NCBI RefSeq assembly: GCF_020531965.1
Contig: NZ_JAJAWH010000007.1
Location: 1 to 64,000, forward strand
Direction of reading: 5' to 3'
DNA: 64,000 nt
From: Pseudorhizobium xiangyangii
GTDB lineage: Bacteria > Pseudomonadota > Alphaproteobacteria > Rhizobiales > Rhizobiaceae
Below, piece by piece: positions 48,166 through 59,882 of this stretch. The notes beneath the pieces were generated by a model that was given only the letters and a program-made list of their open reading frames with translations, searched no databases and was not told the DNA's origin. Within the stretch, counting starts at the first letter, position 1. Every line of letters begins with the position of its first letter. The translations under genes were made by a program, and so were the position numbers.

Positions 48166-50163
48166 ATGACTGAACCCAGCGAAACACCACCTTCCCATCG
48201 CGTCGGACTGACGGAGGGTGTCAATCGCCCAGTGTTTTTCTGGTCGGCCGGCATCACGCTGCTCTTCGTCATTACAGGCGTTCTGGCACCCGAATCCTCC
48301 GCTGCAACGTTCAGTGCCGTACAGGGTTGGATCGTCGCAGAATTCGGCTGGATTTATCTGCTTTCTGTCGCGATCTTCTTGATCCTGATGCTTTTTCTCG
48401 GCGTATCGAGCTACGGCAGCATCAAGCTGGGACCAAACCACTCGGAGCCCGACTTCAGCTACTCGGCGTGGTTCTCCATGTTGTTTGCCGCTGGCATGGG
48501 CATCGGGCTCGTCTTCTTCGGTGTCGCGGAGCCCGTGAAGCATTTTACGGCACCGCCTGTCGGAGACGCTGAGACCATCGCCGCAGCCCGCACTGCCATG
48601 GAGATCAGCTATTTCCACTGGGGGCTGCATGCGTGGGCCGTCTATGCGGTGATCGGCCTTTCGCTTGCCTACTTCTCGTTCCGCCACGGGCTTCCGCTGA
48701 CGATGCGCTCGGCGCTCTATCCGATCATCGGCGACCGGATCTATGGCCCGATAGGTGATGCCGTCGACACCTTCGCCGTCATCGGTACGCTGTTCGGCGT
48801 GGCAACGTCGCTGGGCCTGGGCGTACTGCAGGTCAATGCAGGCTTGGCGCATGTTCTGGGTTGGCCAATAGACTTCTGGGTGCAACTGCCCCTGATCGTC
48901 GTCATCACGGGCATGGCAACGATTTCGGTGGCGACAGGCCTGGAGAAGGGCATCAAGTTTCTTTCCAACCTCAACATGTTCATGGCCGTCGCGCTAATGG
49001 CCTTTGTCTTCGTGATGGGACCGACAACTTTCCTGCTCCGCACCTTCGTCCAGAATTTCGGTGCCTATCTCGACCAGTTCGTTCTGCGTACCTTCTACAT
49101 GTACGCCTATGCGCCGAATGATCAGCCGGGCGAATGGCTGGGCGACTGGACACTGTTTTATTGGGGCTGGTGGATTGCCTGGTCGCCCTTCGTCGGGATG
49201 TTCATCGCCCGCATTTCGCGCGGCAGGACGATCCGTCAGTTCATTTTCGGCGTTCTTCTCGTGCCTTCCGGCTTCAGCTTCGCCTGGATGACGGTGTTTG
49301 GCGATACCGCCTTGTCGCTCCATCTGACCGGCACAACAACTGCGGTCTCGGAAGCGGTCGCGCAGGACGTTACACTGGCCCTTTTCGTCTTCCTCGAACA
49401 GTTCCCGTTGGGAACCTATGTCTCCTGGTTTGCAATGGTCCTGATCGTCTTCTTCTTCGTTACCGGCGCGGATTCTTCGGCACTTGTCATCGATACGCTG
49501 ACCTCCGGCGGCCGGGAGGATGGACCAGTCGCACGCCGCGTATTCTGGGCCATCACATCGGGGGTCATCGGGGCTGTTCTCCTGTCCTCGGGTGGCCTGG
49601 ATGCACTACAGACGGCCTCGATCGCAGGCGCCCTGCCCTTCACCTTCGTGATGCTCTTGATGTGCTGGGGCCTTATTCAGGGCCTGCGTCGCGAAGGCCT
49701 GCGCCAGAACGCCCTGGTACAGAGCCTTCGACCCCGCCAGGCCATCAACTGGCAGCGGCAGTTGCACGGTATCATCACCTATCCGCGCAAGGCGGAAGTC
49801 ACCCGGTTCCTGCAGGATCTTGCAGGTCCTGCACTGGACGATGTGGCCGAGGAGTTGCGCAGGCGCTCCCTTGAGGCGGAGGTGATCCAGGAAGATAACC
49901 GGCTGAAACTGATCGTCACCCCCGGTGGCGAGGAGGAGTTCGTCTATGGGATCAGAATGCGGTCCTACGACATGCCGAGCTACAGCTTCATCGAAAGTCA
50001 GCTGAACCGCCAGCACAACGACAAATACTACCGCGCCGAGGTTTATCTCTCGGATGGGGGACAGGACTACGACGTCATGGGTCTAACCCGCGACGAACTG
50101 ATCCAGGACGTGCTGGGCCAATACGATCGTCACTTCCAGTATCTGCACGCCGTCAGGGCCTGA
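48166..50163 (+). CDS. betT: BCCT-family choline/betaine transporter (BetT-like)
   Basis: Inner-membrane secondary transporter for choline, glycine betaine or carnitine, 665 residues, about 12 membrane helices. BCCT hallmarks are FSMLFAAGMGIGLVFFGVAEP, the aromatic substrate box in FYWGWWIAWSPFVGMFIARIS, and FFFVTGADSSALVIDTL. The cytoplasmic tail of about 150 residues (NWQRQLHGIITYPRKAEVTRFL onward) is long, as in BetT proteins where it senses osmotic stress. No bet enzyme genes are nearby, so the exact substrate is uncertain. Confidence 0.9.
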   Translation: MTEPSETPPSHRVGLTEGVNRPVFFWSAGITLLFVITGVLAPESSAATFSAVQGWIVAEFGWIYLLSVAIFLILMLFLGVSSYGSIKLGPNHSEPDFSYSAWFSMLFAAGMGIGLVFFGVAEPVKHFTAPPVGDAETIAAARTAMEISYFHWGLHAWAVYAVIGLSLAYFSFRHGLPLTMRSALYPIIGDRIYGPIGDAVDTFAVIGTLFGVATSLGLGVLQVNAGLAHVLGWPIDFWVQLPLIVVITGMATISVATGLEKGIKFLSNLNMFMAVALMAFVFVMGPTTFLLRTFVQNFGAYLDQFVLRTFYMYAYAPNDQPGEWLGDWTLFYWGWWIAWSPFVGMFIARISRGRTIRQFIFGVLLVPSGFSFAWMTVFGDTALSLHLTGTTTAVSEAVAQDVTLALFVFLEQFPLGTYVSWFAMVLIVFFFVTGADSSALVIDTLTSGGREDGPVARRVFWAITSGVIGAVLLSSGGLDALQTASIAGALPFTFVMLLMCWGLIQGLRREGLRQNALVQSLRPRQAINWQRQLHGIITYPRKAEVTRFLQDLAGPALDDVAEELRRRSLEAEVIQEDNRLKLIVTPGGEEEFVYGIRMRSYDMPSYSFIESQLNRQHNDKYYRAEVYLSDGGQDYDVMGLTRDELIQDVLGQYDRHFQYLHAVRA

Positions 50164-50177
50164 GGGGCATCCAGCTA

Positions 50178-50221
50178 AAAGAAAAGCCCGGCCTGCAGGA
50201 ATGCAGGCCGGGCTTTTCTTT
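50178..50221. terminator. 20-base-pair bidirectional terminator
   Basis: A perfect 20-base stem (50178-50197 with 50202-50221) closes on GGAA. The arms start with A-rich and end with T-rich DNA, so it serves both betT (plus) and lpd (minus), whose stops are 15 and 20 bases away. Confidence 0.95.
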
Positions 50222-50240
50222 GGCAGATGAGTGCCATCGA

Positions 50241-51647
50241 TCACATGTGGATGGGCTTGAAGAAGGTGCCCAGCGCCGCTTCCTTCACCGCTTCCGACAT
50301 GGTCGGGTGCGCATGGCAGGTGCGGCCGAGGTCTTCCGACGAACCACCGAACTCCATCAGAACCGCGATCTCGTGGATCATCTCGCCGGCGCCAAAGCCG
50401 ACGATATGGCCGCCGAGGACGCGGTCGGTTTCCTTATCGGCGAGGATCTTCACGAATCCGTCTGTCGCCAGCATCGCACGAGCGCGACCGTTTGCCGTGA
50501 ACGGGAACTTACCGACCTTGTAGGCGATACCCGCCGCTTTCAGCTCCTCTTCCGTCTTGCCGACGGAAGCGACTTCCGGCTGCGTGTAGACCACGCCCGG
50601 GATGATGTCATAGTTCACATGACCGTGCTGACCGGCGAGAATTTCTGCCAGTGCAACACCTTCGTCTTCTGCCTTGTGCGCCAGCATCGGACCCTTGACC
50701 ACATCGCCGATCGCATAGATGCCGGGAACATTGGTCTTGTAGTGATCGTCGATCTCGACGCGACCACGGTTGTCGAGCGCGACACCTGCCTCTTCTAACC
50801 CAAGGCCCTTCGTGTAGGGCATGCGACCCGTGGAAATCAGCACGACGTCGGCTTCAGCTGTCTGCGCTTCGCCGCCCTTGACGGGCTCGTATGTGACCTT
50901 CGCGCCGGTGGCCGTCTTCTCGACGCCGGTGACCTTGGCTTCAGTCTTGATGTCCATGCCCTGCTTGGCCATCATCCGCTGGAACTGCTTGGAAACGTCG
51001 CCATCCATCGCGCCGAGCAGCTTGTCGAGATATTCGATGACAGTGACCTTGGCGCCGAGGCGCAGCCAGACGGAGCCAAGCTCCATGCCGATGACACCGC
51101 CGCCAACGACGATCAGGTGCTGCGGCACTTTGTCGAGCGCAATCGCGCCGGTAGAAGAGACGATGACCTTTTCGTCGATCTCGACGTTGACGCCCGGAAT
51201 GCCCGCAACGTCTGAGCCAGTAGCGATGACGATGTTCTTCGTCTCCAGCTCCTGCACCTTGCCGTCTTCCGCCGTCACGGAAACCTTACCGGCCGAGACA
51301 ACCTTGCCGATGCCGGTGAAGCCGTCGATCTTGTTCTTCTTGAACAGGAAAGAGACGCCGTCGACGTTGGACTTCACCGTCGCATCCTTGTGCGCCATCA
51401 TCTTTCCAAGGTTCAGCTTCGGAGCCGACACCTCGACACCGAGCGCATCCATGCCGTGGCCCGCGTGGTGGAACATTTCGGATGCGTGCAACAGGGCCTT
51501 GGAGGGAATGCAGCCCACATTGAGGCATGTACCGCCGTAGGTGGCGCGCTTTTCGACAACCGCGACCTTCAGGCCGAGCTGGGCTGCCTTCACCGCACAG
51601 ACATACCCACCGGGGCCGCTTCCGATTACGACGAGATCATAAGCCAT
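50241..51647 (-). CDS. lpdA: Dihydrolipoyl dehydrogenase (E3) of the 2-oxoglutarate complex
   Basis: Flavoprotein of 468 residues that reoxidises the lipoyl arm of E2 with NAD+. The FAD loop is VIGSGPGGYV (8-17) and the redox disulfide is C41/C46 in GGTCLNVGCIPSK. The NAD loop VVGGGVIGMELGSVW and C-terminal HAHPTMSEAV with the catalytic His are present. It ends the mdh-suc series, 31 bases after the MAPEG gene. The neighbourhood with sucAB shows that it serves 2-oxoglutarate dehydrogenase. Confidence 0.97.
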   Translation of the reverse strand: MAYDLVVIGSGPGGYVCAVKAAQLGLKVAVVEKRATYGGTCLNVGCIPSKALLHASEMFHHAGHGMDALGVEVSAPKLNLGKMMAHKDATVKSNVDGVSFLFKKNKIDGFTGIGKVVSAGKVSVTAEDGKVQELETKNIVIATGSDVAGIPGVNVEIDEKVIVSSTGAIALDKVPQHLIVVGGGVIGMELGSVWLRLGAKVTVIEYLDKLLGAMDGDVSKQFQRMMAKQGMDIKTEAKVTGVEKTATGAKVTYEPVKGGEAQTAEADVVLISTGRMPYTKGLGLEEAGVALDNRGRVEIDDHYKTNVPGIYAIGDVVKGPMLAHKAEDEGVALAEILAGQHGHVNYDIIPGVVYTQPEVASVGKTEEELKAAGIAYKVGKFPFTANGRARAMLATDGFVKILADKETDRVLGGHIVGFGAGEMIHEIAVLMEFGGSSEDLGRTCHAHPTMSEAVKEAALGTFFKPIHM

Positions 51648-51678
51648 TACAGATTCCTTTCAGTGAGACGCCGGCCAG

Positions 51679-52092
51679 TCAGGCAAACAGAGCAAACATC
51701 ATCAGCAGTAAGCCAAGAACGCTGATCAGCCAGACAAGCGAGCGGATGTACGGTATTCCTGCTAGATAAAGCGGGATGTAGATAATTCGGGCCACGAGCC
51801 AGACAGTGGCTCCGAGAAGCCCCAGCCCGGACGTATCCCCGGTGAAACTGAGGCCCAGCAGAAGGCCGACAAAAGCTGGATAGGTTTCCCGGAAGTTCGC
51901 TGACGCGCGAGCCGCGCGACCGGCCAAGACGCCCTTCGGCACCCTGCCCTCGTCCCTAGGCCCCGCGTTCCACGCGGAGCCGAGTTCCTTCGTCGCAAAC
52001 ATCCCTTGCAGGCCGATATGGAAAAGCAGCAGGAAGACGCTCAGGGCAAGCAGCGTCAAGAGATACGTTGCGTCTGCCGAAGCGAGCTCCAT
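51679..52092 (-). CDS. MAPEG-family membrane protein
   Basis: 137 residues with four hydrophobic helices, the size and layout of the MAPEG family (membrane proteins in eicosanoid and glutathione metabolism). NFRETYPAFVGLLLGLSF matches the family's E-N-x-x-x-x pattern region and VARIIYIPLYLAGIPYIRS the R-x-x-Y region. Bacterial members are poorly studied; some have glutathione transferase activity. It sits between sucB (15 bases) and lpd (31 bases) on the same strand, and I recall a similar insert in other rhizobia. Confidence 0.85.
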   Translation of the reverse strand: MELASADATYLLTLLALSVFLLLFHIGLQGMFATKELGSAWNAGPRDEGRVPKGVLAGRAARASANFRETYPAFVGLLLGLSFTGDTSGLGLLGATVWLVARIIYIPLYLAGIPYIRSLVWLISVLGLLLMMFALFA

Positions 52093-52107
52093 GCCGCTCC
52101 TCCTTGA

Positions 52108-53340
52108 TTAGAGGTCGAGGACCAGACGCTCCGGATCTTCCAGGCTTTCCTTGACGCGGACCAGGAAGGTTACGGCCTCCTTGCCGTCGACGATCCGGTG
52201 ATCATAGGACAGCGCCAGATACATCATCGGGCGGATGACAACCTGACCGCCGATGGCGACCGGACGCTCCTGGATCTTGTGCATGCCGAGGATACCGGAC
52301 TGCGGAGCGTTGAGGATCGGCGACGACATCAGCGAACCATATACGCCACCATTGGTAATGGTGAACGTGCCGCCCTGCATGTCGGCCATCGACAGCGTAC
52401 CGTCGCGGGCTGCCTTGGCGAGACGCCCAAGTTCCTTCTCGACTTCGGCAATCGACATCTGGTCGGCGTCGCGGATAACCGGAACGACCAGTCCCTTGTC
52501 CGTGCCGACGGCCATGCCGACGTGGCAATAGTTCTTGTAGATGATGTCAGTGCCGTCGATCTCGGCGTTGACGGCAGGCAGTTCCTTCAGGGCGTGCGTG
52601 ATGGCCTTGGTGAAGAAGCCCATGAAGCCAAGCTTTACGCCGTGCTTCTTCTCGAACACGTCCTTGTACTTCGTGCGCAGGTCCATGACCGCCTTCATGT
52701 CCACCTCGTTATAGGTGGTCAGCATGGCGGCAGTGTTCTGGGCGTCCTTCAGACGACGGGCAATCGTCTGGCGAAGACGCGTCATTTTAACGCGTTCTTC
52801 GCGACCGGCGTCTTCGGTTGTCGATGGAGCGCGTGCAGCCTTCGGGGCCTCCGCGGCCGCGGCAGGGGTCGAGATCCCCTTCGCAACAGCTGCGATGACA
52901 TCACCCTTCAAGACCTGGCCACGCTTGCCGGAACCTTCGACCTGATCGGCCGACAGATTGTTCTCGGAGAGCATCTTGGCAGCGGCAGGCGCTGCCGGCA
53001 TGTCGGACGCAGCCGGCTTGGCCGCAGCTGCCGGTTCGGCAACCTTGGCCGGCGCAGCTTCGGCGGGCTTTGCAGCGGGAGCGGACGGGGCAGCGCCAGC
53101 AGCACCTTCCGCAATCTGGCCGAGAAGCGCATCGAGACCGACCGTCTCACCGTTCTGAGCGACGATCTCGGTCAGCACACCCGAGGCAGGGGCCGGAACT
53201 TCGACCGTGACCTTGTCGGTTTCCAATTCAACCAGCGGCTCGTCTGCCTTGACGGTGTCGCCGACTTTCTTGAACCAGGTGCCTACTGTCGCCTCGCTGA
53301 CGGATTCGCCGAGGGTGGGAACGCGGATTTCGGTTGCCAT
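52108..53340 (-). CDS. sucB: 2-oxoglutarate dehydrogenase E2 (dihydrolipoyl succinyltransferase)
   Basis: Core subunit of the 2-oxoglutarate dehydrogenase complex, 410 residues. It has one lipoyl domain with the modified lysine K43 in ETDKVTVE, an Ala/Pro-rich linker (75-130), the E1/E3-binding domain ([20 protein letters not shown]), a second linker, and the catalytic acyltransferase domain with H381 and D385 in SYDHRIVDG. It transfers succinyl to CoA, supplying SucCD and HemA. 58 bases after sucA. Confidence 0.97.
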   Translation of the reverse strand: MATEIRVPTLGESVSEATVGTWFKKVGDTVKADEPLVELETDKVTVEVPAPASGVLTEIVAQNGETVGLDALLGQIAEGAAGAAPSAPAAKPAEAAPAKVAEPAAAAKPAASDMPAAPAAAKMLSENNLSADQVEGSGKRGQVLKGDVIAAVAKGISTPAAAAEAPKAARAPSTTEDAGREERVKMTRLRQTIARRLKDAQNTAAMLTTYNEVDMKAVMDLRTKYKDVFEKKHGVKLGFMGFFTKAITHALKELPAVNAEIDGTDIIYKNYCHVGMAVGTDKGLVVPVIRDADQMSIAEVEKELGRLAKAARDGTLSMADMQGGTFTITNGGVYGSLMSSPILNAPQSGILGMHKIQERPVAIGGQVVIRPMMYLALSYDHRIVDGKEAVTFLVRVKESLEDPERLVLDL

Positions 53341-53398
53341 GGTCTGTTTCCGTTTTCTCTACAATGCCGATGTTGGGTGTCGCTTCTACAGCTGAGGT

Positions 53399-56395
53399 TC
53401 AGCCGCCGAGTGCGTCTTCGAGGAATGCTTCTAGCTGGGCGAGATGCTTGGACATCAGGCCTGTAGCCGGCGATGCCGCAGCCGGACGACCCGTGTAGCG
53501 GACACGCTGATACTTCGCGTCGATGTGCGCAAGCACCCATTCCAGATACGGATCGATGAACGACCAGGAGCCCATGTTCTTCGGCTCTTCCTGGCACCAC
53601 ACCATTTCCGCATTGCGGAAGCGGCTGAGTTCGTTGATCAGCGCCTTTGCCGGGAACGGGTAGAGCTGCTCGATACGGAGAAGATAGACGTCGTCGACGC
53701 CCCGCTTTTCGCGCTCTTCCAGAAGGTCGTAATAGACCTTGCCGGTGCACATCACGACGCGGCGGATCTTGTTGTCCTTCTGCAGCTTGATCGGGCCATC
53801 CTTGATGACCTCCGCATCATCCCAAAGCAGTCGGTGGAAGGCCGACTCTCCGGCAAATTCTGCCAGCGTCGAGGTAGCGCGCTTGTGGCGCAGCAACGAC
53901 TTCGGCGTCATCAGGATCAGCGGCTTGCGGAAGTCGCGCTTTACCTGACGGCGCAGGATGTGGAAGTAGTTAGCCGGCGTCGAGCAGTTTGCGACCTGCA
54001 TGTTGTCTTCCGCGCACATCTGCAGCCAACGCTCGAGGCGCGCCGACGAATGCTCAGGACCCTGACCTTCATAGCCGTGCGGCAGAAGGCAGACCAGACC
54101 CGACATGCGCAGCCACTTGCGTTCGCCCGACGAGATGAACTGGTCGAACACGACCTGGGCACCGTTGGCGAAGTCGCCGAACTGGGCTTCCCACAGGGTC
54201 AGCGCGTTGGGGCGAGCAAGCGAATAACCGTACTCGAAGCCCAGTACCGCCTCTTCCGAAAGCATCGAATTGATGACTTCGTAGCGTGCCTGGCTCGCCG
54301 ACAGGTTGGCAAGCGGGATATAGCGATCTTCCGACTCCTGATCGTACAGCACAGAGTGACGCTGCGAGAACGTGCCGCGCTCGCAATCCTGACCGGAAAG
54401 GCGGATCTTTGTACCTTCGACGGCGAGCGAACCGAAGGCCAGTGCCTCGGCCATTGCCCAGTCGATCCCCTCACCGGTGTCGATCATCTGCGCCCGGTTG
54501 TCCATGAAGCGCTTGATGGTGCGATGCGCGTTGAAGCCTTCGGGAATGGTCGACAGCTTGCGACCGATCTCCTTGAGCTGCTTCATCGGTACGGCGGTCT
54601 TGCCGCGGCGCTGCTCATCCGCGTTGTCGGCGGAGCGCAGACCGGACCAGACGCCGTCCAGCCAATCGGCCTTGTTCGGCTTGTATGCCTGCCCAGCATC
54701 GAACTCCTGTTCGAGATGAGCACGCCAGTCGGCCTTCATCTTCTCGTATTCGCCGTCGGTGATCACGCTCTCAGCGGCAAGACGATCAGCATAGAGCTGG
54801 GCCACCGTCTTGTGGGCGCGGATAACCTTGTACATCTTCGGCTGCGTGAACGCAGGCTCGTCGCCTTCGTTGTGGCCGAAGCGCCGATAGCAGAACATGT
54901 CGATGACGACCGGCTTGTGGAACTTCATCCGGTATTCGGTCGCGATCTTGGCCGCGTAAGTCACAGCTTCCGGATCGTCGCCGTTCACGTGGAAGATCGG
55001 AGCCTCGATCATCTTCGCGACGTCTGACGGATAAGGTGACGAGCGCGAGAAGGCCGGGTTGGTCGTGAAGCCGATCTGGTTGTTGATGATGACATGCATG
55101 GTACCCGCAACGCGGTGGCCACGCAGACCGGAAAGGCCGAGAATTTCAGCAACAACGCCCTGGCCTGCAAAGGCTGCATCGCCATGCAGTAGCAGCGGCA
55201 GAACCTTGGCCCGTTCCTTGAGCGGTATGACGTCGCCTTCCCAGGACTTGGCCAGCATGTCCTGCTTGGCGCGGGCCTTGCCCATCACCACCGGGTTGAC
55301 GATTTCGAGGTGCGACGGGTTTGCCGTCAGCGACAGGTGAACCTTGTTGCCATCGAACTCACGGTCCGACGATGCACCGAGGTGGTACTTGACGTCACCC
55401 GAGCCTTCGACATCGTCGGGCTTGAACGAACCGCCCTTGAACTCGTGGAAGACCGCACGATGCGGCTTGCCCATTACGTTGGTGAGCACGTTCAGTCGGC
55501 CGCGGTGAGCCATGCCGAGCACGACCTCTTCAAGGCCATCCTGGCCACCACGCTTGATGATCTGCTCCAGCGCCGGGATCAGCGACTCGCCGCCATCCAG
55601 GCCGAAGCGCTTGGTGCCCTTGAACCTGACGTCGAGGAACTGCTCGTAGCCTTCCGCCTCGACCAGCTTCTGCAGGATTGCCTTCTTGCCTTCCTGAGTA
55701 AACGCGACGCCCTTGTCCGGACCTTCGATACGTTCCTGGATCCAGGCCTTCTCTTCCGGGTTGGAGATGTGCATGAACTCGACGCCGATGGTCGAACAGT
55801 AGGTGCGCTCGAGAATTTCGATCATCTCGCGGACCGACGCGTATTCAAGGCCCAGCACGTTATCGATAAAGATCTTGCGATCGTAATCCGCTTCAGTGAA
55901 GCCGTAGGCGGTCGGCGAAAGCTCGTTATAATCCTCCACCGGCCCAGCCAGGCCGAGCGGGTCGAGCTTGGCATGCAGATGGCCGCGCATCCGGTAGGCA
56001 CGGATCATCATGATCGCGCGGACGGAATCGCGGGTGGCCTGCATCACGTCAGCTTCATTGACCTGCGCACCGGTCGCAACCGCCGTGGCTTCGGCTTTCG
56101 CCTTGACCTTGCTTTCGATTGCCTTTTCCACGACAGGCCAGTTGCCGTCGAGCGCGGAGATCAGTTCGCCGCCGGGCGTGAGTGGCCAGTTCTTGCGCTG
56201 CCAGGAGGCACCCTTGGCCGCCTTCTTCACATCTTCCGGATTGTCGGCCAATGCCTTGAAGAAGGACTGCCATTCCGGGCCGACCGAGTTGGGATCATCC
56301 TCATACCGAGCATAGAGCTGCTCGATGTAGGAGGCATTCGCCCCGTCGAGGAAGGAAGTGATGAGAAACTGCTCGTTAGCTTCTTGCCGTGCCAT
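53399..56395 (-). CDS. sucA: 2-oxoglutarate dehydrogenase E1
   Basis: Thiamine diphosphate-dependent decarboxylase of the complex, 998 residues, full length. The N-terminal E2-binding segment (FLDGANASYIEQLYARYEDDP) is present. VVLGMAHRGRLNVL and GDAAFAGQGVVAEI belong to the cofactor site, with FTTNPAFSRSSPYPSDVAKM after it. The C-terminal pyrimidine-binding part includes HGYEGQGPEHSSARLERWLQ. 205 bases separate it from sucD, with a strong hairpin in the gap. Confidence 0.98.
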   Translation of the reverse strand: MARQEANEQFLITSFLDGANASYIEQLYARYEDDPNSVGPEWQSFFKALADNPEDVKKAAKGASWQRKNWPLTPGGELISALDGNWPVVEKAIESKVKAKAEATAVATGAQVNEADVMQATRDSVRAIMMIRAYRMRGHLHAKLDPLGLAGPVEDYNELSPTAYGFTEADYDRKIFIDNVLGLEYASVREMIEILERTYCSTIGVEFMHISNPEEKAWIQERIEGPDKGVAFTQEGKKAILQKLVEAEGYEQFLDVRFKGTKRFGLDGGESLIPALEQIIKRGGQDGLEEVVLGMAHRGRLNVLTNVMGKPHRAVFHEFKGGSFKPDDVEGSGDVKYHLGASSDREFDGNKVHLSLTANPSHLEIVNPVVMGKARAKQDMLAKSWEGDVIPLKERAKVLPLLLHGDAAFAGQGVVAEILGLSGLRGHRVAGTMHVIINNQIGFTTNPAFSRSSPYPSDVAKMIEAPIFHVNGDDPEAVTYAAKIATEYRMKFHKPVVIDMFCYRRFGHNEGDEPAFTQPKMYKVIRAHKTVAQLYADRLAAESVITDGEYEKMKADWRAHLEQEFDAGQAYKPNKADWLDGVWSGLRSADNADEQRRGKTAVPMKQLKEIGRKLSTIPEGFNAHRTIKRFMDNRAQMIDTGEGIDWAMAEALAFGSLAVEGTKIRLSGQDCERGTFSQRHSVLYDQESEDRYIPLANLSASQARYEVINSMLSEEAVLGFEYGYSLARPNALTLWEAQFGDFANGAQVVFDQFISSGERKWLRMSGLVCLLPHGYEGQGPEHSSARLERWLQMCAEDNMQVANCSTPANYFHILRRQVKRDFRKPLILMTPKSLLRHKRATSTLAEFAGESAFHRLLWDDAEVIKDGPIKLQKDNKIRRVVMCTGKVYYDLLEEREKRGVDDVYLLRIEQLYPFPAKALINELSRFRNAEMVWCQEEPKNMGSWSFIDPYLEWVLAHIDAKYQRVRYTGRPAAASPATGLMSKHLAQLEAFLEDALGG

Positions 56396-56523
56396 GGTCT
56401 TTTGCGGACGCCGCGCCCGCCTCCTGACGTAACTGAAGGCCGGGATTAAGCGCCGGCCGCTTCATATCTTCTCAAACTCATTGCCGCCTGAAGCGACCTG
56501 CCAGCGTCCCTTGACGCTGAACC

Positions 56524-56558
56524 CGGGCAGACGAAACATGTTCCGTTTCGCCTGCCCG
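56524..56558 (-). other. Stable hairpin between sucD and sucA
   Basis: On the minus strand 14 bases pair without a break except one G-U wobble: CGGGCAGGCGAAAC with GTTTCGTCTGCCCG around a seven-base loop. No T-run follows, so it is not a standard terminator. It may stabilise or process the transcript, or be a small palindromic intergenic element of the kind scattered in rhizobial genomes. Confidence 0.6.
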
Positions 56559-56600
56559 AAGCTTTCTAGCATGCGAGCGTCAAGCAAACGCTATGTGGCG

Positions 56601-57503
56601 TCAGCCCTTGAGGACTTCAACCAGCGTTGTGCCGAGGCGAGCTGGTGATGGCGACACGCGAATGCCTGCCGATTCCATCGCTGCGATCTTCGATTCCGCA
56701 TCGCCCTTGCCACCGGACACCACGGCGCCCGCGTGACCCATGGTGCGACCCTTTGGAGCCGTACGACCGGCGATGAAGCCTGCCATCGGCTTCTTGCGGC
56801 CCTTCTTGGCTTCATCGATCAGGAACTGGGCTGCGTCTTCTTCAGCCGAGCCGCCGATTTCGCCGATCATGATGATCGAGGTCGTGGCCTCGTCGGCGAG
56901 GAACATTTCAAGCACGTCGATGAATTCGGTGCCCTTGACCGGATCGCCGCCGATACCGACAGCGGTCGTCTGGCCAAGACCTTCGTTGGACGTCTGGAAC
57001 ACGGCCTCGTAGGTGAGCGTGCCGGAGCGCGAAACGATACCGACCGAACCCTTGCGGAAGATCGAGCCCGGCATGATGCCGATCTTGCACTCTTCCGGCG
57101 TCAGGATGCCCGGGCAGTTCGGGCCTAGCAGGCGCGACTTGGAGCGGTCGAGGCGGGCCTTGACGCGGACCATGTCCATGACCGGGATGCCTTCGGTGAT
57201 GCAGGTGATGAACGGGATCTCGGCGTCGATCGCTTCGATGATCGCGTCGGCAGCGCCGGCCGGCGGAACGTAGATGACCGATGCGTCAGCGCCGGTGCGT
57301 TCCTTGGCTTCGGCGACGGTCGCAAAGATCGGCAGGCTTTCGCCCTTCGAGCCAGTCCAGGTTTCGCCACCCTTCTTCGGGTGGATACCGCCGACCATCT
57401 GCGTGCCGTAGTAGGCGAGCGCCTGTTCGGTGTGGAAGGTACCGGTCTTGCCGGTCAGGCCCTGAACAAGGACCTTCGTATTCTTATTGACGAGAATCGA
57501 CAT
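56601..57503 (-). CDS. sucD: Succinyl-CoA synthetase alpha subunit
   Basis: Catalytic subunit of 300 residues making ATP or GTP from succinyl-CoA. The CoA-binding Rossmann fold opens with [26 protein letters not shown] sequence (here [11 protein letters not shown]). LGPNCPGI and the phosphorylated histidine H257 in [10 protein letters not shown] are present. 18 bases after sucC. Confidence 0.98.
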   Translation of the reverse strand: MSILVNKNTKVLVQGLTGKTGTFHTEQALAYYGTQMVGGIHPKKGGETWTGSKGESLPIFATVAEAKERTGADASVIYVPPAGAADAIIEAIDAEIPFITCITEGIPVMDMVRVKARLDRSKSRLLGPNCPGILTPEECKIGIMPGSIFRKGSVGIVSRSGTLTYEAVFQTSNEGLGQTTAVGIGGDPVKGTEFIDVLEMFLADEATTSIIMIGEIGGSAEEDAAQFLIDEAKKGRKKPMAGFIAGRTAPKGRTMGHAGAVVSGGKGDAESKIAAMESAGIRVSPSPARLGTTLVEVLKG

Positions 57504-57521
57504 TGATAAAGGTCCTTCAGA

Positions 57522-58715
<1,194 letters not shown>

Positions 58716-58752
58716 GGGGGTTGATCCCTATTTGAATGACTTGAGCGCCGAA

Positions 58753-59727
<975 letters not shown>

Positions 59728-59854
59728 TCAAGACCATAATCCCTGGCGGACACGGCAAGCCGCCCGTCAATGTGACCTCGCCATAGCTGGAACCGCCTAA
59801 AATAGCAATCGGTTCTTTTAGAGCTAGCATTTTCAATCGGTTAAATGGTGATAT

Positions 59855-59872
59855 TCTTACGTAAACGTAAGA
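59855..59872. promoter_or_regulatory. Inverted repeat upstream of mdh (probable operator)
   Basis: TCTTACGT-AA-ACGTAAGA, eight-base perfect arms with a two-base centre, in the 167-base gap between zapE and mdh. It is AT-rich and lacks a T-run suited to termination on the minus strand, so an operator is more likely. Its ACGTxxACGT core resembles sites of MerR-type regulators of branched-chain amino acid and fatty acid catabolism (LiuR-like). That link is inferred. Confidence 0.5.
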
Positions 59873-59882
59873 TTTTAACGCT

